Shown: positions 48,288-58,860, counted from the stretch's first letter. The stretch is 64,000 nt of DNA from Prochlorococcus sp. AG-402-K04 (GCA_003216895.1 QCID01000002.1:1-64000); one strand, 5' to 3'. Numbers and translations are program-made. The notes: generated by a model not told the origin, from the sequence alone.

Positions 48288-50005
48288 AAGGACCCTCGAA
48301 AAATAAATTTTCAACAGATTTAAATCAATCATTATTAGCTACTCTAATTCGCTATTTTCCACCCATAGAGTTTAATGAGGTATTAATTGATGTTGTAAAT
48401 GTATTAATGGATGGATTATCAAGAGGTGATGTTTATATAGACATGAAGAAAATCCCTAAAAATCTTGAACTTAAATATAAAGGTTGGCCCAGCCGTCATA
48501 TAAAAGCCTTACTAGAAAGTGGCTGGACTAAAGGAGATAACTCCCCAATAGTTTTAAACGGGGATTTGGTCAGCTGGCGTCGAACACATAATGAAATAGT
48601 TAAGACCATTCATAAAATACTCTTAAGGAATCAACCTATTAATCACATATCAAAAGAATTACCTATTCGAATTGATCCTAAGAATCTTAAGCATCTAAAT
48701 ATTCAACAAAAAGAAGCTGTTAACCTTGTTAAAAGAGAACAAATCATCTTATTAAGTGGTGGTCCAGGTACAGGTAAGACTAGTACTATCCTTCAAATGC
48801 TTTTACAAGCACTAACAAGAAATCCCACTCTTAATATTGGAATGGCTGCTCCAACAGGGAAAGCCGCCAAAAAACTAAAAGATACTATTCAGGCGGGTAT
48901 TGAACATTTTGAAGATCCTTTAAAGGATAAGCTTTATAATATTCCTTCTAAAACTTTACATAAATGGTTAGAAGCAGGACCAAATGGCTTCAGAAGGAAC
49001 TCTCAACGTCTATTAAAATTAGATCTAATAGTCGTGGATGAGATGTCAATGGTTGACTTGTCAACCATTAATGGATTGCTCGATGCATTAACAAAATCAT
49101 GTCAAATAATCTTAGTAGGTGATCCTGACCAATTATTACCAATAGGAAGTGGTGGTATATGGCAAGTTTTGCAAGAGAAAGAAACGAAAACACACTTTCA
49201 ATCAAACTCAATCAATCTTAGAAAGTCATACCGAAACAAAGGAGATATCGCTTTTTTAAGAAATACACTAAAAAATGAAGGAGTAGATGCCTTTTGGCAG
49301 CTGCTTTCAATTAAAGAAGATTCATCAAATACAAGTCAGTACCTTTCATCCCTAAAAAGTATTCCAGATCCCGTAGTAAGGACTCTTTTGAGCTATAGAA
49401 AGAAGCTTAAAAAGTTAACAGATAATTGTATTGAACATATTCCTAATGATGCATGGCAGTCAAGCAAGATCGAGGTAGCACAGTCAGCTGAGATACTAAA
49501 ACTTTTTAAATTTATAGACAATCTTCTTATACTTTGTCCGCAAAGATACGGGCCCTGGGGTGTAAAAAAAATCCACGAGTTCCTTTTAGGAAATAGATTT
49601 GAAAAAGAAGTACACAGCTGGGAAGAGGGAACACCAATCATGGCAAAAAGTAATCAGCCTGAAATAGGTTTAGCGAATGGAGACGTTGGGATAATTATTG
49701 GCAATGGTGAGAAAAGACGTTTTTTATTTAATGTTTTTTCTGAGGAGCAAAGACTAGTAACTCGATTAATAAATCCATCAAGATTAAATATGTATGATGC
49801 GGCATATGCAATGACGATTCATAAAGCACAAGGAAGTGAAGCTGATCAAGTTCTTTTACTTTGGCCAAGTAGCTCAAAAATTTCAGAAGAGAATACTCTC
49901 AAAAAATATTATTCTGATGATTATGAAAAAAGAATGCTTTACACAGCAATAACTCGTGCAAAAAAACAATTAATAGTAATTACCAATAAAGAAGAAGACT
50001 TTTAA
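48284..50005 (+). CDS. recD: Exodeoxyribonuclease V alpha chain
   Basis: A 573-residue superfamily 1 helicase. Walker A ILLSGGPGTGKTSTIL near residue 155, VVDEMSMVDLSTINGLLDAL, VGDPDQLLPIGSGGIW, and motifs MTIHKAQGSEADQVLLL and YTAITRAKKQLIVIT near the end. Completes RecBCD; ATGA overlap with recB. Confidence 0.95.
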   Translation: MKGPSKNKFSTDLNQSLLATLIRYFPPIEFNEVLIDVVNVLMDGLSRGDVYIDMKKIPKNLELKYKGWPSRHIKALLESGWTKGDNSPIVLNGDLVSWRRTHNEIVKTIHKILLRNQPINHISKELPIRIDPKNLKHLNIQQKEAVNLVKREQIILLSGGPGTGKTSTILQMLLQALTRNPTLNIGMAAPTGKAAKKLKDTIQAGIEHFEDPLKDKLYNIPSKTLHKWLEAGPNGFRRNSQRLLKLDLIVVDEMSMVDLSTINGLLDALTKSCQIILVGDPDQLLPIGSGGIWQVLQEKETKTHFQSNSINLRKSYRNKGDIAFLRNTLKNEGVDAFWQLLSIKEDSSNTSQYLSSLKSIPDPVVRTLLSYRKKLKKLTDNCIEHIPNDAWQSSKIEVAQSAEILKLFKFIDNLLILCPQRYGPWGVKKIHEFLLGNRFEKEVHSWEEGTPIMAKSNQPEIGLANGDVGIIIGNGEKRRFLFNVFSEEQRLVTRLINPSRLNMYDAAYAMTIHKAQGSEADQVLLLWPSSSKISEENTLKKYYSDDYEKRMLYTAITRAKKQLIVITNKEEDF

Positions 50006-50038
50006 AGATGTGATCAACTTATTCCTAAAAGGATTTTT

Positions 50039-50070
50039 GGGATGATAAAATTAATTTTATCATCCCTTTA
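50039..50070. terminator. Perfect 28-base palindrome, likely bidirectional terminator
   Basis: GGGATGATAAAATT (50039-50052) is followed directly by its exact complement AATTTTATCATCCC, then TTTA. It can fold as a long hairpin between recD and the helicase gene. The T-run is short, so a regulatory role is not excluded. Confidence 0.55.
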
Positions 50071-50154
50071 ACAAGGCGAGTCAGCAAAGCACGGTTATAA
50101 ACCGATCGGAAGTTGTCTGCCTAATTTGAAGGACAAAAAGGCAACCACTATTAG

Positions 50155-51921
50155 ATGACAAATAAAAATCTACATGAGGATTCCTCATGTCCAGTAGATC
50201 AAGATGTTCTCGAAGAATCTACTAAGGAAATATTTGATGAAGGTAATCACAATTCAGAAAATGGATTTTCTGAATTTAATTTTAGCGAAGAACTAATTCG
50301 AACTATCTCTGATAAAGGCTACTCATCACCAACTCCGATTCAAAAAGCTGCGATACCTGAACTACTTCTTGGTAGAGATTTAGTTGGACAAGCTCAAACA
50401 GGCACAGGAAAAACAGCTGCTTTTGCGTTGCCAATACTTGAAAGACTGAAAAAGAATGTTGGACATCCACAAGTTTTAGTTCTTGCTCCAACTCGTGAGT
50501 TGGCTATGCAAGTGGCTGAATCATTTCGCACCTATTCAGCAGGACATCCTCATTTTAAAGTACTTGCAATATATGGGGGCTCTGATTTTCGCAATCAAAT
50601 AAATACTCTTAGAAGGGGGGTTGATGTAGTCGTAGGGACTCCGGGGAGAGTCATGGATCATATGCGTCAAAAGACTCTCAATACTAGTCATCTAAGTTGT
50701 TTAGTCCTAGATGAAGCTGATGAAATGTTAAGAATGGGCTTCATTGATGATGTCGAGTGGATTTTAGAACAATTACCAGAGGAGAGACAACTAGTTTTAT
50801 TCTCTGCGACAATGCCATCTGAGATAAGAAGATTATCAAAAAAATATTTAAATAGTCCTGCGGAAATAACTATAAAAGCGACTGAATTGAAGGAAAGACT
50901 GATCAGGCAAAGGTATATAAGCGTTCAAAATGTTTATAAAATTAATGCACTTCAAAGAGTACTTGAGGCTGTATCAGAAGAAGGAGTTATAATATTTGCT
51001 AGAACAAAAGCTATTACGATTGTAGTGGCTGAAAAATTAGAATCATATGGATATAACGTAGCTGTTTTAAATGGAGATATTCCTCAAAATCAAAGGGAAA
51101 GAACCGTTGAAAGATTAAGACAGGGTTCTATCAATATATTAGTAGCTACAGATGTAGCAGCAAGAGGCCTTGATGTAGATCGAATTGGTTTAGTAATAAA
51201 TTACGATATGCCATTTGATCGCGAAGCATATGTTCATAGAATAGGCAGAACTGGCCGTGCAGGTAGAAATGGGGAAGCTATTCTTTTTGTTAATCCAAGA
51301 GAAAGATCATTTTTAAGTAATCTTGAAAGAGCAGTAGGTCAGCCAATTGAGAAAATGGATATCCCAGATAATGAACTTATCAACAACAATCGAATTAAGA
51401 AGCTACAAACAAAATTAATAAAAGCCGCCTCAACAGAAAGAGACAACCCAGAAGAAGCTAAGATTTTAGAAAACTTAATAAAAAATGTTGAAAAAGAATT
51501 AGAGATAGATCAAAAAGAATTAACACTTGCCGCATTAAATTTAGCAGTTGGTTTTAATGCACTCCTTGAGAATGGGAATGAGGATTGGATCAGGCAATCA
51601 GCTCAAAGAAATACAAGAAATGATCGAAGAGATAATAAATTCAAACAACGCCGAAGAGGAGACTTTGAAAACAATAGACTTGATGATGAGATGGACAGGT
51701 TCAGGGTTGAAGTAGGGCACAGAGATAGAGTTAAACCTGGCAATCTTGTTGGAGCAATTGCCAACGAAGCCGGACTAAAAGGAAGGTCTATAGGCAGAAT
51801 AAGAATATTTGAAAATTACAGCCTAGTAGATTTACCAAAACAAATGCCCGATAAGGTTTTTCAAGCACTAAAGAAAGTCAAAGTAATGAATAGAGAATTA
51901 CAGATAAACAGAGCTGACTGA
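50155..51921 (+). CDS. deaD: DEAD-box RNA helicase (DeaD/CsdA type)
   Basis: A 588-residue ATP-dependent RNA helicase. Motifs in order: PTPIQKAAIPELLLG (Q motif), AQTGTGKT, PTRELAMQ, GTPGRVMD, VLDEADEML, SAT, FARTKA, DVAARGLDVDRI and HRIGRTGRAGR. The C-terminus has a basic stretch (residues 480-510, RNDRRDNKFKQRRRGD) and a DbpA-type RNA-binding domain (GAIANEAGLKGRSIGRIRI). Cold-shock and ribosome-assembly roles are typical. Confidence 0.95.
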   Translation: MTNKNLHEDSSCPVDQDVLEESTKEIFDEGNHNSENGFSEFNFSEELIRTISDKGYSSPTPIQKAAIPELLLGRDLVGQAQTGTGKTAAFALPILERLKKNVGHPQVLVLAPTRELAMQVAESFRTYSAGHPHFKVLAIYGGSDFRNQINTLRRGVDVVVGTPGRVMDHMRQKTLNTSHLSCLVLDEADEMLRMGFIDDVEWILEQLPEERQLVLFSATMPSEIRRLSKKYLNSPAEITIKATELKERLIRQRYISVQNVYKINALQRVLEAVSEEGVIIFARTKAITIVVAEKLESYGYNVAVLNGDIPQNQRERTVERLRQGSINILVATDVAARGLDVDRIGLVINYDMPFDREAYVHRIGRTGRAGRNGEAILFVNPRERSFLSNLERAVGQPIEKMDIPDNELINNNRIKKLQTKLIKAASTERDNPEEAKILENLIKNVEKELEIDQKELTLAALNLAVGFNALLENGNEDWIRQSAQRNTRNDRRDNKFKQRRRGDFENNRLDDEMDRFRVEVGHRDRVKPGNLVGAIANEAGLKGRSIGRIRIFENYSLVDLPKQMPDKVFQALKKVKVMNRELQINRAD

Positions 51922-51940
51922 TAGAAAAACCACCAATAAA

Positions 51941-52225
51941 ATGCTTAGTAAACTATTAGTCAGCAGCGTGATCACTTTTCTTATCATAGATATGGGTATC
52001 AACATGGAAGCTCAAGAAAGAAATATTAATCCGAAAAATAGTCTTATTAATAGATTTTGCATTGCAATATTAAAATCAAAACGTGAAATCAAAGACAAAC
52101 AAAATTTTACTGAAATTAGTAATTTTACATGTGAATGTTTTTCCAAAAAATACAATTCTGGAAATTCATTAAAAAGCTCTCGTGCTTACTGTAGAGATAA
52201 AGCTTCTGAAAAATATAATCTCTAA
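51941..52225 (+). CDS. Small exported protein, 94 residues
   Basis: Begins MLSKLLVSSVITFLIIDMGI, a signal-like hydrophobic stretch, then a hydrophilic part with five Cys (RFCIAILKSKREIKDKQ, FTCECFSKKYNSGNSLKSS, YCRDK). Probably periplasmic with disulfides. Follows deaD by 19 bases and precedes the ABC transporter by 21. Unknown family. Confidence 0.6.
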   Translation: MLSKLLVSSVITFLIIDMGINMEAQERNINPKNSLINRFCIAILKSKREIKDKQNFTEISNFTCECFSKKYNSGNSLKSSRAYCRDKASEKYNL

Positions 52226-52246
52226 AAGAATAGCAATCTAAATTAA

Positions 52247-54046
52247 ATGTATACATCAAATGCTAAGACAAATAGAAGCCCATTAGCAAGACTTTTAAGT
52301 AATCTTAAAAGTCAAAAGCGTCTTATTTACACAGCCATAACTTGCTCTATATTAAATAAATTTTTTGACCTTGCACCACCTGTATTAATTGGTATATCGG
52401 TTGATGTAGTAGTAAGAAAAGAGAGTTCATGGCTAGGTTCAATTGGATTTAATAGTGTCCCAGATCAGTTAATTGCACTTGCGATAATTTCTTTTCTAAT
52501 TTGGACAGCTGAGTCATTCTTTGAATATTTATATGGAGTATTGTGGAGAAATTTAGCTCAGAAGACACAACACTATTTAAGAATCAAAGCATATGACCAT
52601 TTACAAAAATTAGAGATGACATTTTTCGAATCAGATAATACAGGAAGGCTTATGACTGTACTGAATGACGATATCAATCAACTAGAAAGATTCTTGGATG
52701 AAGGAGCTAATAAAATTATTCAATTGATAATTACTGTTTTTATTGTTGGTGGGGCAATGATTTTATTAGCTCCCGGCATTGCATTTCTAGCATTTATCCC
52801 TATTCCATTTATTCTTTGGGGTTCTATTAATTTTCAAAAGAACCTGGCACCTCGTTACCGTGAAGTTAGAGATAGAGCTGGAGATTTAGCCTCAAGACTT
52901 AACAACAACCTTAGTGGAATGCTTACTATTAAAAGTTTCGCTACTGAGGATTGGGAACTTGAAAGATTAAGACTTGATAGCAATTTATATCAAGAAAGTA
53001 ATAGAAAGGCAATTAAACTATCAGCAGCATTTATCCCATTAATTAGATTCGCAATACTATTTGCATTCCTTGCAATATTAATTTCTGGAGGCTTCCAAAC
53101 TTGGAAAGGGTTAATGCCAGTGGGAACTTATAGTTTTTTAGTATTTATCACTCAAAGATTATTATGGCCGTTAACGACATTAGGGCATATTTTGGATGAT
53201 TATCAAAGATCAATGGCCTCAACAAATAGAGTTTTAGATTTAATAGATACTCCAATAAAAATTAAAACTGGAAAAATCAAATTAGATCCTAATAATATTC
53301 AAGGTGAAATCAAATTTAAAAATATTGATTTTACATATCAAGGTCGGTCACAAATTATCAAGAACTTTAATTTAGAGATTGGTTCTGGCAAAAAAATAGG
53401 CATTGTAGGTGCTACCGGTTCTGGCAAAAGTACACTTGTAAAACTATTATTAAGGCTATATAAAATCAATAAAGGTTCAATAGAAATTGATGGGAGATCA
53501 ATAGAATCATTGGATTTAAAAAGTCTACGAAGATGTATTGCATTAGTAAGCCAGGAAACATATTTATTCCAAGGCACAATTGAAGAAAATATTTCTTATG
53601 GATCACTGAATGTTGATAAATCAAAGATTAAAAATGCTGCAGACATTGCCGAAGCAACTGAATTTATTAATCAACTTCCAGAAGGGCTAAAAACAATAGT
53701 TGGAGAAAGAGGACAAAAGTTATCTGGTGGACAAAGACAAAGAATTGCTATCGCAAGGGCAATCTTAAAAAACGCCCCAATATTAATATTAGATGAGGCA
53801 ACTGCATCTGTAGATAATGAAACTGAAGCCGCGATTCAAAGGTCTCTAAATAAGATAACAAATAGTTGTACCACAATTGTTATTGCACATCGTTTAAGCA
53901 CAGTAATAGATGCCGACGAAATTATAGTTTTAGATAAAGGTAAAATTATCGAGAAAGGTACACATGCTTCTCTCCTGAAAAACAAAGACTTTTATTACTA
54001 CCTTTGGAAAATTCAAGCTGGTGAAAATAATATTCAAATTATATGA
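52247..54046 (+). CDS. ABC exporter, fused membrane and ATPase domains (MsbA-like)
   Basis: A 599-residue half-transporter: six-helix membrane domain (about 20-320) and ATPase domain (345-595). Walker A GIVGATGSGKSTLVKLLLRL, Q-loop ALVSQETYLFQG, signature LSGGQRQRIAIARAIL, Walker B ILILDEATASVDNETE and switch His AHRLSTV. It would work as a dimer. Substrate unknown (lipid or peptide are typical). Convergent with psbP, overlapping by eight bases. Confidence 0.93.
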   Translation: MYTSNAKTNRSPLARLLSNLKSQKRLIYTAITCSILNKFFDLAPPVLIGISVDVVVRKESSWLGSIGFNSVPDQLIALAIISFLIWTAESFFEYLYGVLWRNLAQKTQHYLRIKAYDHLQKLEMTFFESDNTGRLMTVLNDDINQLERFLDEGANKIIQLIITVFIVGGAMILLAPGIAFLAFIPIPFILWGSINFQKNLAPRYREVRDRAGDLASRLNNNLSGMLTIKSFATEDWELERLRLDSNLYQESNRKAIKLSAAFIPLIRFAILFAFLAILISGGFQTWKGLMPVGTYSFLVFITQRLLWPLTTLGHILDDYQRSMASTNRVLDLIDTPIKIKTGKIKLDPNNIQGEIKFKNIDFTYQGRSQIIKNFNLEIGSGKKIGIVGATGSGKSTLVKLLLRLYKINKGSIEIDGRSIESLDLKSLRRCIALVSQETYLFQGTIEENISYGSLNVDKSKIKNAADIAEATEFINQLPEGLKTIVGERGQKLSGGQRQRIAIARAILKNAPILILDEATASVDNETEAAIQRSLNKITNSCTTIVIAHRLSTVIDADEIIVLDKGKIIEKGTHASLLKNKDFYYYLWKIQAGENNIQII

Positions 54047-54585
54047 AAAAAGTAAAAGAGCTAACTACTCTTTTAAAAGTATCTTGCATTTTTGACCAGC
54101 GTTGTTCACTAGTGCTAGCAGCAAGTGTATATAAATAACCTCTGTCTACGACGACAGTAGCTATTTCGTGTCTACTATTTTCTTCTAAATCAACAGAGTA
54201 TTCAAGATCATAAAATTTGCGTTCATTAACTTCTCTCTCTGAAGCATCAATTAATTGAATAGGATTATTACTATTTTTCTCACCGAAAAGTCTTTCCCCT
54301 ACAGCATCCGCTCCACCCAAATCATCCAAATCTACATCATTTTCCAATTTAGAAATAACAAGACTTAGAGTTTCATCTGAGTTGATCAAATCATGGTAAA
54401 CAACTTCTGGCCCATTATCTACAGCTACTCTCGTCCACCCTGTTGGGAAAAGGAAACCATAACGTCCATCTTGACTTTTAAAAGGTTCCAACCCTGCGCC
54501 CCCCCCCTGCAGAGCAAGCGCCTAGCGTCAAGACCAACGCTATGGCTAAAAGGGATTTAAAAGATGTTCGAAAAAATTTGATCAT
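54039..54585 (-). pseudogene. psbP: PsbP-family photosystem II lipoprotein, frameshifted in a G9 tract
   Basis: The intact 150-codon part (54039-54491) is a PsbP domain: PFKSQDGRYGFLFPTGW, ALVISKL-like middle and YTLAASTSEQRWSKMQDTFK. Upstream, an ATG at 54585 starts MIKFFRTSFKSLLAIALVLT and LGACSAGG, a perfect lipoprotein signal, but nine G (54499-54507 as C) put it one base out of frame; eight G would join it to the domain. Cyanobacterial PsbP is normally a thylakoid-lumen lipoprotein of photosystem II, so the original gene covers both parts. True mutation, slippage-based variation or sequencing error are all possible. Confidence 0.8.
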
Positions 54586-54704
54586 TTTGAAGACTCAAGC
54601 ATCACTATTTTGATACATTTCTAATTTAACTGACGGTAATCTTCTTAAAATTAGCTCAACCCAGATAAAACTCTGACTACATTCAAGTTAATTGCTTTTG
54701 AACT

Positions 54705-55304
54705 CTGAGCGGCTTCACTAAACCATTATCAAAATTAATTGATCAGTTTGAGCAATTGCCTGGTATCGGCCCCAGAACTGCTCAAAGATTAGCTCTTCAT
54801 CTTTTGCGTCAGCCAGAAGACAAAATAAGATTGTTTTCAGAAGCTTTAGTTAATGCGAAAAGTCAAGTAGGTCAATGTAAGAAGTGCTTTCATTTAACTG
54901 CAGGAGAACACTGTGAAATTTGTTTAAACAAGCAAAGAAATCAAGAGCTCATTTGCGTTGTTTCTGAGTCAAGAGATTTGCTTGCTCTTGAACGCACTAG
55001 AGAATACAAAGGTCTTTATCATGTAATTGGTGGGTTGATTTCTCCAATGGATGGGATTGGACCAGAAATGCTTGAGATATCAAGTCTTATTAAAAGAGTC
55101 GATAAAGAAAATATCAAAGAAGTAATACTTGCCCTAACACCAAGTATCGAGGGGGATACCACTAGTCTTTATGTGGGTAGGTTATTAAAACCATTCACAA
55201 AAGTCACTCGTATCGCTTATGGACTTCCTGTTGGAAGTGAGTTGGAATATGCCGATGAGGTAACACTCTCTCGAGCTTTAGAAGGGCGTAGAGACTTAGA
55301 TTAA
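54705..55304 (+). CDS. recR: Recombination protein RecR
   Basis: RecR of the RecFOR pathway. The helix-hairpin-helix [17 protein letters not shown], a four-Cys zinc finger ([16 protein letters not shown]) and a Toprim domain ([16 protein letters not shown]) are all present. Homologues have about 18 residues before LPGIG, and here [14 protein letters not shown] is in frame back to an upstream TGA with no ATG, GTG or TTG; CTG at 54705 is the best start. The alternative TTG at 54756 would cut the N-terminal helix. Confidence 0.88.
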   Translation: MSGFTKPLSKLIDQFEQLPGIGPRTAQRLALHLLRQPEDKIRLFSEALVNAKSQVGQCKKCFHLTAGEHCEICLNKQRNQELICVVSESRDLLALERTREYKGLYHVIGGLISPMDGIGPEMLEISSLIKRVDKENIKEVILALTPSIEGDTTSLYVGRLLKPFTKVTRIAYGLPVGSELEYADEVTLSRALEGRRDLD

Positions 55305-55315
55305 CCATCAAACAT

Positions 55316-56239
55316 ATGAAAACAACGACAAGAAAAACAACAAAATATAGTAGCTTCCTCCCAGAAAAGCGTTTACCTAATTGGATCAAGCCATCTATAG
55401 GTAACGCAACTCAACTGGAAAAAGTTCAAAAGCTAGTCAAGGAAAATAGGTTACATACGATCTGTGAGGAAGGTAGATGCCCGAACAGAGGTGAATGTTA
55501 TGCCGCTGGTACGGCTACTTTTTTATTAGGCGGCTCAATATGTACACGGAGCTGTGCCTTTTGCCAGGTAGAGAAAGGGAAGTCGCCCGAAAAAGTAAAT
55601 ATTTTTGAAGCAGAAAAAGTAGCAAATGCTGTTCAGGTATTGAATCTCAAATACGTGGTACTAACTGCAGTCGCAAGAGATGATTTACCAGATCACGGTG
55701 CAAGTCTATTCACGACAACAATGGATGCGATTAGATCATTGAATCCCGGTATCGCAATAGAGGTCCTAACACCAGATTTCTGGGGTGGCAACAATAAGGA
55801 CAATGTCGAAAAGCAAAGAGAGCGACTTAAGCTAGTTCTCTCAGCTAATCCTATTTGCTTCAACCATAATCTTGAAACTGTCAAGAGACTTCAAAGAGAA
55901 GTCAGGAGAGGTGCTACTTACGAACACTCACTAAACCTTCTCAAATTTGCCAGAGAAATCGATCCAAAGATTCCCACAAAATCAGGAATAATGCTTGGAC
56001 TGGGCGAAAAATTTCATGAGATAATTCAAACCCTTAAAGACCTTAGAGAAGTCGACTGTCAATATTTGACTATCGGTCAATATTTACGACCTTCACTTGC
56101 TCACATTCCAGTTTCTCATTATTGGTCACCAACAAAATTCAATGATTTTGCTGAAATAGCAAAGGGGTTAGGTTTTAAAAAAGTAAACAGCGGTCCTTTA
56201 GTTAGAAGCAGTTACCATGCGAATGAAACCTTAGATTAG
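55316..56239 (+). CDS. lipA: Lipoyl synthase
   Basis: A 307-residue radical SAM enzyme inserting two sulfurs into octanoyl groups. Both clusters are visible: [12 protein letters not shown] for the auxiliary cluster and [10 protein letters not shown] for the radical SAM cluster. [25 protein letters not shown] and the terminal [10 protein letters not shown] are conserved. Eleven bases after recR. Confidence 0.97.
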   Translation: MKTTTRKTTKYSSFLPEKRLPNWIKPSIGNATQLEKVQKLVKENRLHTICEEGRCPNRGECYAAGTATFLLGGSICTRSCAFCQVEKGKSPEKVNIFEAEKVANAVQVLNLKYVVLTAVARDDLPDHGASLFTTTMDAIRSLNPGIAIEVLTPDFWGGNNKDNVEKQRERLKLVLSANPICFNHNLETVKRLQREVRRGATYEHSLNLLKFAREIDPKIPTKSGIMLGLGEKFHEIIQTLKDLREVDCQYLTIGQYLRPSLAHIPVSHYWSPTKFNDFAEIAKGLGFKKVNSGPLVRSSYHANETLD

Positions 56240-56260
56240 TCTCCTTAAAAAAAATTTCAT

Positions 56261-56761
56261 CTACTCCGACCAACTCCGATAACTTCTTGCAAATACATTC
56301 TCACAATTACCTACCATAAATGCACCTGCACCTCCCCAAACAAGTCTCAAAGGTAAATCCAAGGGAGAAGATCCAACTTTACGAACAGTATTAAATCCAC
56401 GCCTACGAAAATAACGTTGCAAGATTTTATGCTGATTGTTTTCATCATAAATAGCCAATAATCTCGCGCTACGACATGGAGTTTCTTCTAAAGCCCAGGC
56501 CATAGTTGCAGCCCATATTAAATCACCTACATTAGAGTTGGCGTCCTTACCAACCTTCATAGTATCAAGCTGAAGTCCTTTAGTATTTTGGTAGGCCCAT
56601 CCTTTCATTTCACCCAACAACTGGATTTTAGTATTACTTCTTATTTCGCCAACAACTAGCTTAAACGACCAAATATTTAAAGGTCTCCTTACTTGTATTC
56701 GCAGTAACAAACCCCTGTTAGAGGCTTCTTTTTCTAATTGAGTCAAGTTAGATTTAGTCAT
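56261..56761 (-). CDS. Conserved cyanobacterial protein, 166 residues
   Basis: Begins MTKSNLTQLEKEASNRGLLL; contains WAYQNTKGLQLDTMKV, ATMAWALEETPCRSARLLAI and YFRRRGFNTVRKVGSSP, ending MVGNCENVFARSYRSW. The AIYDENNQHKILQRYFRRRG stretch is reminiscent of GNAT acetyltransferases, but the acetyl-CoA loop is not clear. ATGA overlap with trhO upstream supports the start and co-translation. Confidence 0.7.
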   Translation of the reverse strand: MTKSNLTQLEKEASNRGLLLRIQVRRPLNIWSFKLVVGEIRSNTKIQLLGEMKGWAYQNTKGLQLDTMKVGKDANSNVGDLIWAATMAWALEETPCRSARLLAIYDENNQHKILQRYFRRRGFNTVRKVGSSPLDLPLRLVWGGAGAFMVGNCENVFARSYRSWSE

Positions 56762-57717
56762 AATGAAGGCCATATAGAGTTTTCTGGTAGACGTTTCATT
56801 AATTCATCAATTTGACGTTGTCTTTCAGCAAATCTAGCTCTATCGCTATCTGTGTATTTATTCACACAAGCCTCACACTGTAAGCCTTTTATATACGTCG
56901 GCTTTTTCAAATCCTCTGGCGAAATAGGCAATCCACAAGCATGACACATCCTGTGTGATCCTGGTGTTAGCTCATGATCTAAAGAGACACGTTGATCAAA
57001 GACAAAGCACTCACCTTCCCATAAACTCTTCTCAGGAGAAACATCTTCTAGATATTTAAGAATTCCACCCTCAAGATGATGGACATCAGAAAAGCCTTCA
57101 TCTATCAAATAAGAAGTGGCTTTTTCACATCTTATCCCTCCCGTACAATACATCCCTATTTTCAAAGAGGGATTCTCCTCTATTAAAGGTTTTAAATGCT
57201 TTTGAACCCATTCAGGAAATTCACGAAAAGAGCTTGTATGTGGATTTAGAGCTCCTGCAAAATTTCCAATTTTTATTTCATACTCATTGCGAGTATCAAT
57301 AACAATACTATCCGGATCTTCTAAGAAATCATTCCATTCACAAGCTTTTATATATTTACCTACAGATTTAGCAGGATTAACTTGTTTTAGCCCAATCGTG
57401 ACAATTTCTTTTTTCTGACGAGCCTTAAAGCGTCTAAATGCCTGTTTTTCGGTCCAACTATATTTGACATTAATATCCGATACCTTTAAAAGTTTCTCTA
57501 AGGTTTCAATGAATTGAACTATCGCATTTTCAGTTCCACAAACCGTACCGTTAACACCTTCAGAAGCTAATAAAATAGTGCCTTTTATTTCCTGATTTAT
57601 TGCTAAGTTCGTTAGTTCTTCTTTGATTAAAAGAATTTCTTGATCAACAATAGATATAAAATTGTAAAACGCAACAACTTTATATTTGAATTTCTTGAGG
57701 CTTTCCTCGGTTTTCAT
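56758..57717 (-). CDS. trhO: tRNA uridine 34 hydroxylase (rhodanese family)
   Basis: A 319-residue protein with an N-terminal acylphosphatase-like domain (VAFYNFISI; GTILLASEGVNGTVCG) and a rhodanese domain with the active Cys in MYCTGGIRCEKATSYL, followed by a C-terminal Cys-rich region (RMCHACGLPIS, CEACVNKY). This matches TrhO, which makes 5-hydroxyuridine at tRNA position 34. Six bases downstream of bioB. Confidence 0.93.
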   Translation of the reverse strand: MKTEESLKKFKYKVVAFYNFISIVDQEILLIKEELTNLAINQEIKGTILLASEGVNGTVCGTENAIVQFIETLEKLLKVSDINVKYSWTEKQAFRRFKARQKKEIVTIGLKQVNPAKSVGKYIKACEWNDFLEDPDSIVIDTRNEYEIKIGNFAGALNPHTSSFREFPEWVQKHLKPLIEENPSLKIGMYCTGGIRCEKATSYLIDEGFSDVHHLEGGILKYLEDVSPEKSLWEGECFVFDQRVSLDHELTPGSHRMCHACGLPISPEDLKKPTYIKGLQCEACVNKYTDSDRARFAERQRQIDELMKRLPENSIWPSL

Positions 57718-57723
57718 ACCTAC

Positions 57724-58767
57724 TTATTCTTGTGAGAAATTAGCAGTAATTCCAGCATCAGCTAAAAGTTTACGGTCTGCCTCCACCTCTGGATTGCTTG
57801 TAGTCAGAAGTGTATCTCCGTAAAATATAGAGTCAGCTCCGGATTGCAGACATAGTATCTGAGCTTCCCTCCCCAATTGTTGTCTTCCTGCGCTAAGTCT
57901 TATTCTACTTTTAGGCATAATGATCCTTGCTGTCGCGACCATGCGAACCATCTCTAATGGGTCAATAGAAGACAAATCCTCCATGGGTGTCCCCTCCACT
58001 GCAACTAAAGCATTAATAGGTACACTCTCAGGATGTGGATCTAAATTTGCTAAAACTTTAAGTAGAGATGCTCTATCAAAAACAGATTCGCCCATACCAA
58101 TAATCCCTCCACAGCACACTGTTATTCCAGCCATACGTACTCTTTTCAATGTTTCAAGTCGATCTTGATATGTTCTTGTTGAAATGATATTGGAATAATA
58201 TTCAGGACTAGTATCTAAATTGTGGTTATAGGCTGTTAAACCTGCTTCTGCCAATCTAGAGGCTTGAGAATCAGTAATCATTCCAGCTGTGACACATGCC
58301 TCAAGGCCAAGTTCTCTAACACCTCTGACCATTTCAAGCATTGAATCAAATGCCTTTCCGTCTTTGATCTCACGCCAAGCCCAACCCATACAAAATCTAT
58401 CTGCTCCTGCGTCTTTAGCCGCTCTTGCTCTATCAAGAACTGACTCAACTTGTAGTAAAGGATTAGGTTGAACCGTTGTTTCGTTGTGTACTGATTGGGG
58501 ACAGTATGAACAGTCTTCTGAGCATCCTCCTGTCTTCACACTTAGAAGGGAAGCAAGTTGAACTTTATAACCCGGATTGTAAGACCTATGAACTATTTGA
58601 GCTCTCCACAACAAATCCATTAATGTCAAATTAAGTATCTCTTTGATTTCATCTAAAGACCAATCATGTCTAATATCTCCACCTTTTATGGAATTAAAAT
58701 CTAAGTATAATTCATCTTTGAAAGTGAATTTATTAGATTCCTGAATATTAGGATTAATTAGCGTCAT
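57724..58767 (-). CDS. bioB: Biotin synthase
   Basis: A 347-residue radical SAM enzyme. [11 protein letters not shown] is the cluster motif (about 81-91), with [31 protein letters not shown] and [10 protein letters not shown] as further conserved blocks. Inserts sulfur into dethiobiotin. Length normal. Confidence 0.97.
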   Translation of the reverse strand: MTLINPNIQESNKFTFKDELYLDFNSIKGGDIRHDWSLDEIKEILNLTLMDLLWRAQIVHRSYNPGYKVQLASLLSVKTGGCSEDCSYCPQSVHNETTVQPNPLLQVESVLDRARAAKDAGADRFCMGWAWREIKDGKAFDSMLEMVRGVRELGLEACVTAGMITDSQASRLAEAGLTAYNHNLDTSPEYYSNIISTRTYQDRLETLKRVRMAGITVCCGGIIGMGESVFDRASLLKVLANLDPHPESVPINALVAVEGTPMEDLSSIDPLEMVRMVATARIIMPKSRIRLSAGRQQLGREAQILCLQSGADSIFYGDTLLTTSNPEVEADRKLLADAGITANFSQE

Positions 58768-58860
58768 AAAAGAATTTGAATATAAAAAATTTAATTGCTA
58801 TTTAGTTTTAGCTGATAATCTATAAAAAATCATAGAACTCAAGATATTCAATTAATTTAG

